This document shows positions 59,849-64,000 of a stretch of DNA of 64,000 nucleotides, in pieces. The notes beneath the pieces are model-generated. The model ran no database searches and was not told the DNA's origin. It worked only from the letters and a program-made list of their open reading frames with translations. Source of the stretch: Syncephalastrum monosporum B8922 (lineage: Eukaryota; Mucoromycota; Mucoromycetes; Mucorales; Syncephalastraceae). A program made the translations under genes and the position numbers. Each line of letters begins with the position of its first letter. Position 1 is the first letter of the stretch. The stretch is from assembly GCA_000697355.1 (NCBI GenBank), contig JNEN01001212.1:248001-312000 (forward strand), given 5' to 3'.

Positions 59849-62800
59849 ATGGATACTGCCAACCCCATAGGTAAATCGAAGCATGCCGCTCACAGTGCAC
59901 CCACCACTCATGCCGTGCCGTACTAGATATCTTTGCGTATCTCGAAAAGACGCTCTCGGAGCGCATTATGGCCATTGACGGTGCGATGGGTACCATGGTC
60001 CAGCGTCTCAAGCTTGAAGAGAAGGACTTTCGCGGTAAGCTTTGGTGCACACCTTGTGAAGGCGGTGGCTCACGGCGTGAATAGGCGAGGAGTTCAAGAA
60101 CCACAGCAAGGACTTGCGCGGCAACAACGACTTGCTCACCTTGACCCTACCCGACGCCATTTACGACATTCACCGCATGTACCTCGAAGCCGGCTCGGAC
60201 ATGGTCGAGACCAATACCTTTAGTTCGACGACGATTGCCCAAGCGGATTATGCGCTTGAAGAGTATGCGTATCGCCTCAACAAGGAGGGCGCTGCTCTGG
60301 CCAAGCGCGCCTGCAACGATGTAAGCCGAACTTATCTCCGCGCATTTGCCAAACACGATGGATTGACCCCCCGATGAACATGCCATATTCTGCAGGTTTA
60401 CAAAGCAACGGGCATCCCGCGATTCGTCTGCGGTGCGATTGGCCCCACCAACCGCACGGCTTCCATCTCGCCCTCCGTCGAAAACCCGGCCTTCCGTAAC
60501 GTCACCTTTGACGAGCTCGTCACCGCTTATGCCGAGCAGATCCGCGGTCTCCTGGACGGCGGCGCCGACATCCTGCTTGTCGAGACCATTTTCGATACCC
60601 TGAACGCCAAGGCCGCCGTCTATGCGATCGATCTCGTCATGGACGAGGACAAGTAAGTGTCACTCGACCGTGTTCTGCGTCAACATCAGGCTCACCACGG
60701 TGCGACCAGGCGCCCGCGTGTGCCCGTGTTTATCTCGGGCACCATTGTCGATCAGAGTGGCCGTACCCTTTCCGGCCAGACCGGTGAGGCCTTTGTCACC
60801 TCGCTCAACCACGCCAAGCCGCTCGCCTTTGGTCTCAACTGTGCGCTCGGCGCCCCTCAGATGAAGCCTTTCATCCAAAACATCAGCCGTTTCACGGACG
60901 CCCACATCATCTGTTATCCCAACGCCGTACGTTTTCTTCTGCACGCCACACAACAAGTATAAAGTGCTTCATATCTCATTATGTGTCGATCTTAGGGTTT
61001 GCCCAATGCAATGGGTGAGTATGATGAGAGCCCGGAACAGATGGCGAAGAACGTCGAGCCCTTTGCCCAGGAAGGTCTCGTCACCATCGTCGGTGGCTGC
61101 TGTGGTACTACGCCCGAGCATATCAAGGTAATAACGCAGAGACCGAGAAAGAGCACCCAACTGACCGCGTTCTATCCTTTAGGCCGTCATGGATGTGTGC
61201 AAAAAATACAAGCCGCGCCCCAAGCCTGCGTACAACCAAGACGTCATGACCCTGTCCGGTCTCGAAGTCCTGCGCGTCGACGAAACCACCGGTTTTGTCA
61301 ACGTCGGTGAGCGCTGCAACGTGGCCGGCTCGCGCAAGTTCTGCCGCCACATTCTGAAGGGCGAGTTCGAAGAAGCGCTCGCCATTGCGCGTGCCCAGGT
61401 CGAGAACGGCGCCCAGGTCGTCGACTGCAATTTCGATGAGGGTCTCCTGGACGGTCACGCCGCGATGCACAAGTTTTTGAACCTGGTCGCTTCCGATCCG
61501 GACTGTGCGCGCGTGCCGCTCATGGTGGACTCGTCCAAGTTTTCCGTCATCGAGGCCGGTCTCAAGTGCGCTCAGGGCAAGTGCATTGTGAACTCGATCT
61601 CGCTCAAGGAGGGCGAGGAAGAGTTCATCAAGAAGGCCAAGATCATCAAACGCTTTGGTGCGGCCGTCGTCGTCATGGCTTTTGATGAAACCGGCCAGGC
61701 AGCTGAGAAGGACCGCAAGGTCGAGATCTGTACGCGTTCGTACCGCATCCTGGTCGACAAAGTCGGGTAAGTTTTACATGCTTCCAACGCAAAACGTCGT
61801 GCGCTGTTGCCAACACTTTTTTTTTCTTAGCTTCAACCCGTATGATATTATCTTTGATCCCAATATTTTGACCATCGCAACCGGCATGGGTACGTCCTTT
61901 TGTTGCGTGCGTTGACGCATATCTTACCGTTTCATAGAGGAGCACAACAACTATGGTGTCGAGTTCATTGAAGCCTGCCGCGAGATCAAGCGTACACTGC
62001 CGGGTGCCAAGATCAGCGGTGGTGTGTCTAACCTGTCGTTCGCTTTCCGTGGTATGGACAAGGTGCGTGAGGCGATGCACTCTGTCTTCCTCTTCCACGC
62101 CGTCAAGGCGGGTATGGACATGGGTATTGTCAACGCCGGTTTCTTGACCGTCTACGACGACATTCCCAAGGATCTCTTGGAACTCTGTGAGAACGCGGTT
62201 TGGAACAAGGATCCTGAAGTCACGGAGAAGCTTCTGGATTACGCCAAATCCCACTCCAAGGACGCCAAAAAGGACGAAGATCTCGAAGAATGGCGCACAT
62301 GGCCGGTGACGCAGCGTATCTCGCACTCGCTTGTGAAGGGTATCATGAAGCACATCATTGAGGATACCGAGGAGGCCCGTCAGGACAAGGAAAAGTACCC
62401 GCGTGCGCTGAACGTCATTGAAGGACCTCTTATGGATGGCATGAACGTCGTGGGTGATCTATTTGGTAAAGGCAAGATGTTCTTGCCCCAGGTCATTCGC
62501 TCGGCTCGGTAAGTTCCTCTCTTTGAAAACGAGAAACATGGACATGCATTCTGATTTTTGTTCTTTTCAGTGTCATGAAAAAGGCCGTTGCACATCTGGT
62601 GGAATTTATCAAGGTGGAGAAAGAAGAAGAGATGGCACGTACGGGCGAGACCGAGATGAAGGGCAACGGCACGATCATCATGGCCACCGTCAAGGGCGAC
62701 GTCCACGACATTGGCAAGAACATTTGCGGTGTTGTGCTTGGCTGCAACAACTACCGCGTCATTGATATGGGTGTCATGGTACCTGTCGATAAAATCATCG

Positions 62801-64000
62801 CCAAGGCGATCGAGGAGAAGGCCGACATCATTGGTCTGTCGGGCCTGATCACGCCCTCGCTTGAAGAGATGGTGATCGTCGCCAAGGAGTGCAAGAAGGC
62901 CGGTCTCAAGCTGCCCATCCTGATCGGTGGTGCCACGACGAGCAAGATGCACACCGCGGTCAAGATTGCACCCCAGTACGATGCGCCCGTCGTGTATGTC
63001 CTTGACGCGTCGCGCAGTGTGCCTGTGGCGGCGTCGCTCCTTGACGAAAATCTGCGAGAGGACTTTAGCGAGGACATTCGGGAAGAGTACGAAGAGCTCC
63101 GCGAAGAGTACTATGATGGTCTGGAGGAAAAGCATCTGCTCACGATTGGTGCCGCGCGCGAAAAGAAACTCAAGATCGACTGGTCGCTCAATCCGCCAGT
63201 GAACAAGCCTGCGTACCTCGGCACCAAGGTGTACGATAATTACCCGCTCGAGCAGCTGCTCGCCCACATTGACTGGAACCCCTTCTTCCAAGTCTTCCAG
63301 CTCCGCGGCCGGTACCCCAACCGTGGCTACCCCAAGATCTTTGACGATGAGCACGTCGGTGCGGAGGCCAAGCGTGTGTTTGAGGACGCACAGGTGATGC
63401 TCAAGGACATTGTGTCCAAGAAACAGCTCCGCGCGACCGGCATTGTCGGCTTCTATCCTGCGAACGCGGTTGGCGATGATATTCACGTTTACGAAGACGA
63501 GTCCCGCGACACTCCCAAGGCTGTCTTCTATGGTCTGCGCCAGCAGTCCGAGAAAGAAACGGATGAGCCATACTACTGTCTGTCCGACTTTGTCGCACCC
63601 AAGGAGACGGGCATGCAAGACTACATAGGTATGTTTGCGGTGAGCACCGGCTTTGGCTGCGATGAGCTCGTGGCGCAGTATGAGCAAGACCAGGACGACT
63701 ACTCGAGTATCATGGCCAAGGCGCTCGCGGATCGTTTGGCCGAAGCGTTTGCCGAGGTGCTTCACGAGGAGGTGCGCAAGACCGAGTGGGGCTACGTCCA
63801 GGACGAGACCCTGTCCGCGGCCGATATGTTCGCGGTGCGCTACCAGGGTATCCGTCCCGCGCCCGGCTATCCGTCCCAGCCGGACCATACCGAGAAGCTG
63901 ACGATGTGGGAGCTCGGCGATATCGAGGCCAAGACGGGCATGAAGCTGACCGACTCGCTCGCGATGGAGCCGGCTGCCAGTGTCAGTGGTTTGTACTTTG
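59849..64000 (+). CDS. metH: Cobalamin-dependent methionine synthase (3' end outside window)
   Basis: Transfers the methyl group of 5-methyltetrahydrofolate to homocysteine through bound methylcobalamin (EC 2.1.1.13). Starts [21 protein letters not shown]; homocysteine-binding domain with [18 protein letters not shown] and [11 protein letters not shown] carrying the zinc cysteines; pterin domain with [32 protein letters not shown] and [12 protein letters not shown]; cobalamin domain with [20 protein letters not shown] and the DxHxxG cobalt-ligand site [20 protein letters not shown]; activation domain with [20 protein letters not shown] near the right edge. Short N-terminal exon, then about ten exons with GT-AG junctions. 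The AdoMet domain is nearly complete when the window stops. Codon use is C/G-rich, suggesting good expression. Confidence 0.96.

Noticed and set aside
62380..63888. 502-codon open frame on the minus strand opposite metH
   Set aside because: It is a shadow of strong codon bias in the methionine synthase exon; the plus strand is a clear, conserved enzyme.

Overview
The window looks like nuclear DNA of an early-diverging fungus, most likely Mucoromycota (Mucorales-like). This is inferred from short GT-AG introns (often 45-80 bp), close gene packing with divergent and convergent pairs, and gene content that combines fungal genes (septin, Drs2-type flippase, RAD5, URC1) with genes unusual for Dikarya: a B12-dependent methionine synthase, a STRA6-like retinoid-transporter-type membrane protein and a Gdown1/POLR2M-like protein. 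I cannot name the species.

Left part (1-31 kb): the 3' end of an unidentified gene; an F-box/RCC1 gene convergent with SDE2; a decayed repeat cassette (4.65-7.2 kb); an orphan 355-aa gene convergent with RPS15 (uS19); a P4-ATPase flippase; a septin divergent from RAD5; then RAD5, URC1 (GTP cyclohydrolase II-like, uracil catabolism), uracil phosphoribosyltransferase and the STRA6-like gene. URC1 and the UPRT gene share a 386-bp divergent promoter, which suggests a joint uracil salvage/catabolism unit.

Middle part (31-45 kb): an apparently intact two-C2H2-finger gene of a family whose broken relatives lie at 6.8-7.2 and 42.2-42.9 kb, and a very large START-domain protein with three START-like modules and a C-terminal membrane anchor (35.8-41.7 kb). 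At 42.2-44.5 kb lies an inverted copy of the 4.65-6.9 kb cassette (an F-box gene, part of the C2H2 gene and a divergent ORF). Both F-box copies are damaged, by different lesions.

Right part (45-64 kb): a secreted macrofage-activating-glycoprotein-type protein, a ZCCHC9-like zinc-knuckle gene whose stop codon overlaps that of a convergent Gdown1-like gene, and then a gene-poor 9-kb stretch with tandem repeats, an inverted repeat, a minisatellite and a few doubtful small ORFs. The 5' part of a cobalamin-dependent methionine synthase (metH) closes the window and runs off its end.

Exon structures were derived by eye from GT-AG sites and protein-family continuity. Outer CDS coordinates are more certain than individual splice sites. 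No tRNA, rRNA, CRISPR array or complete transposon was found.
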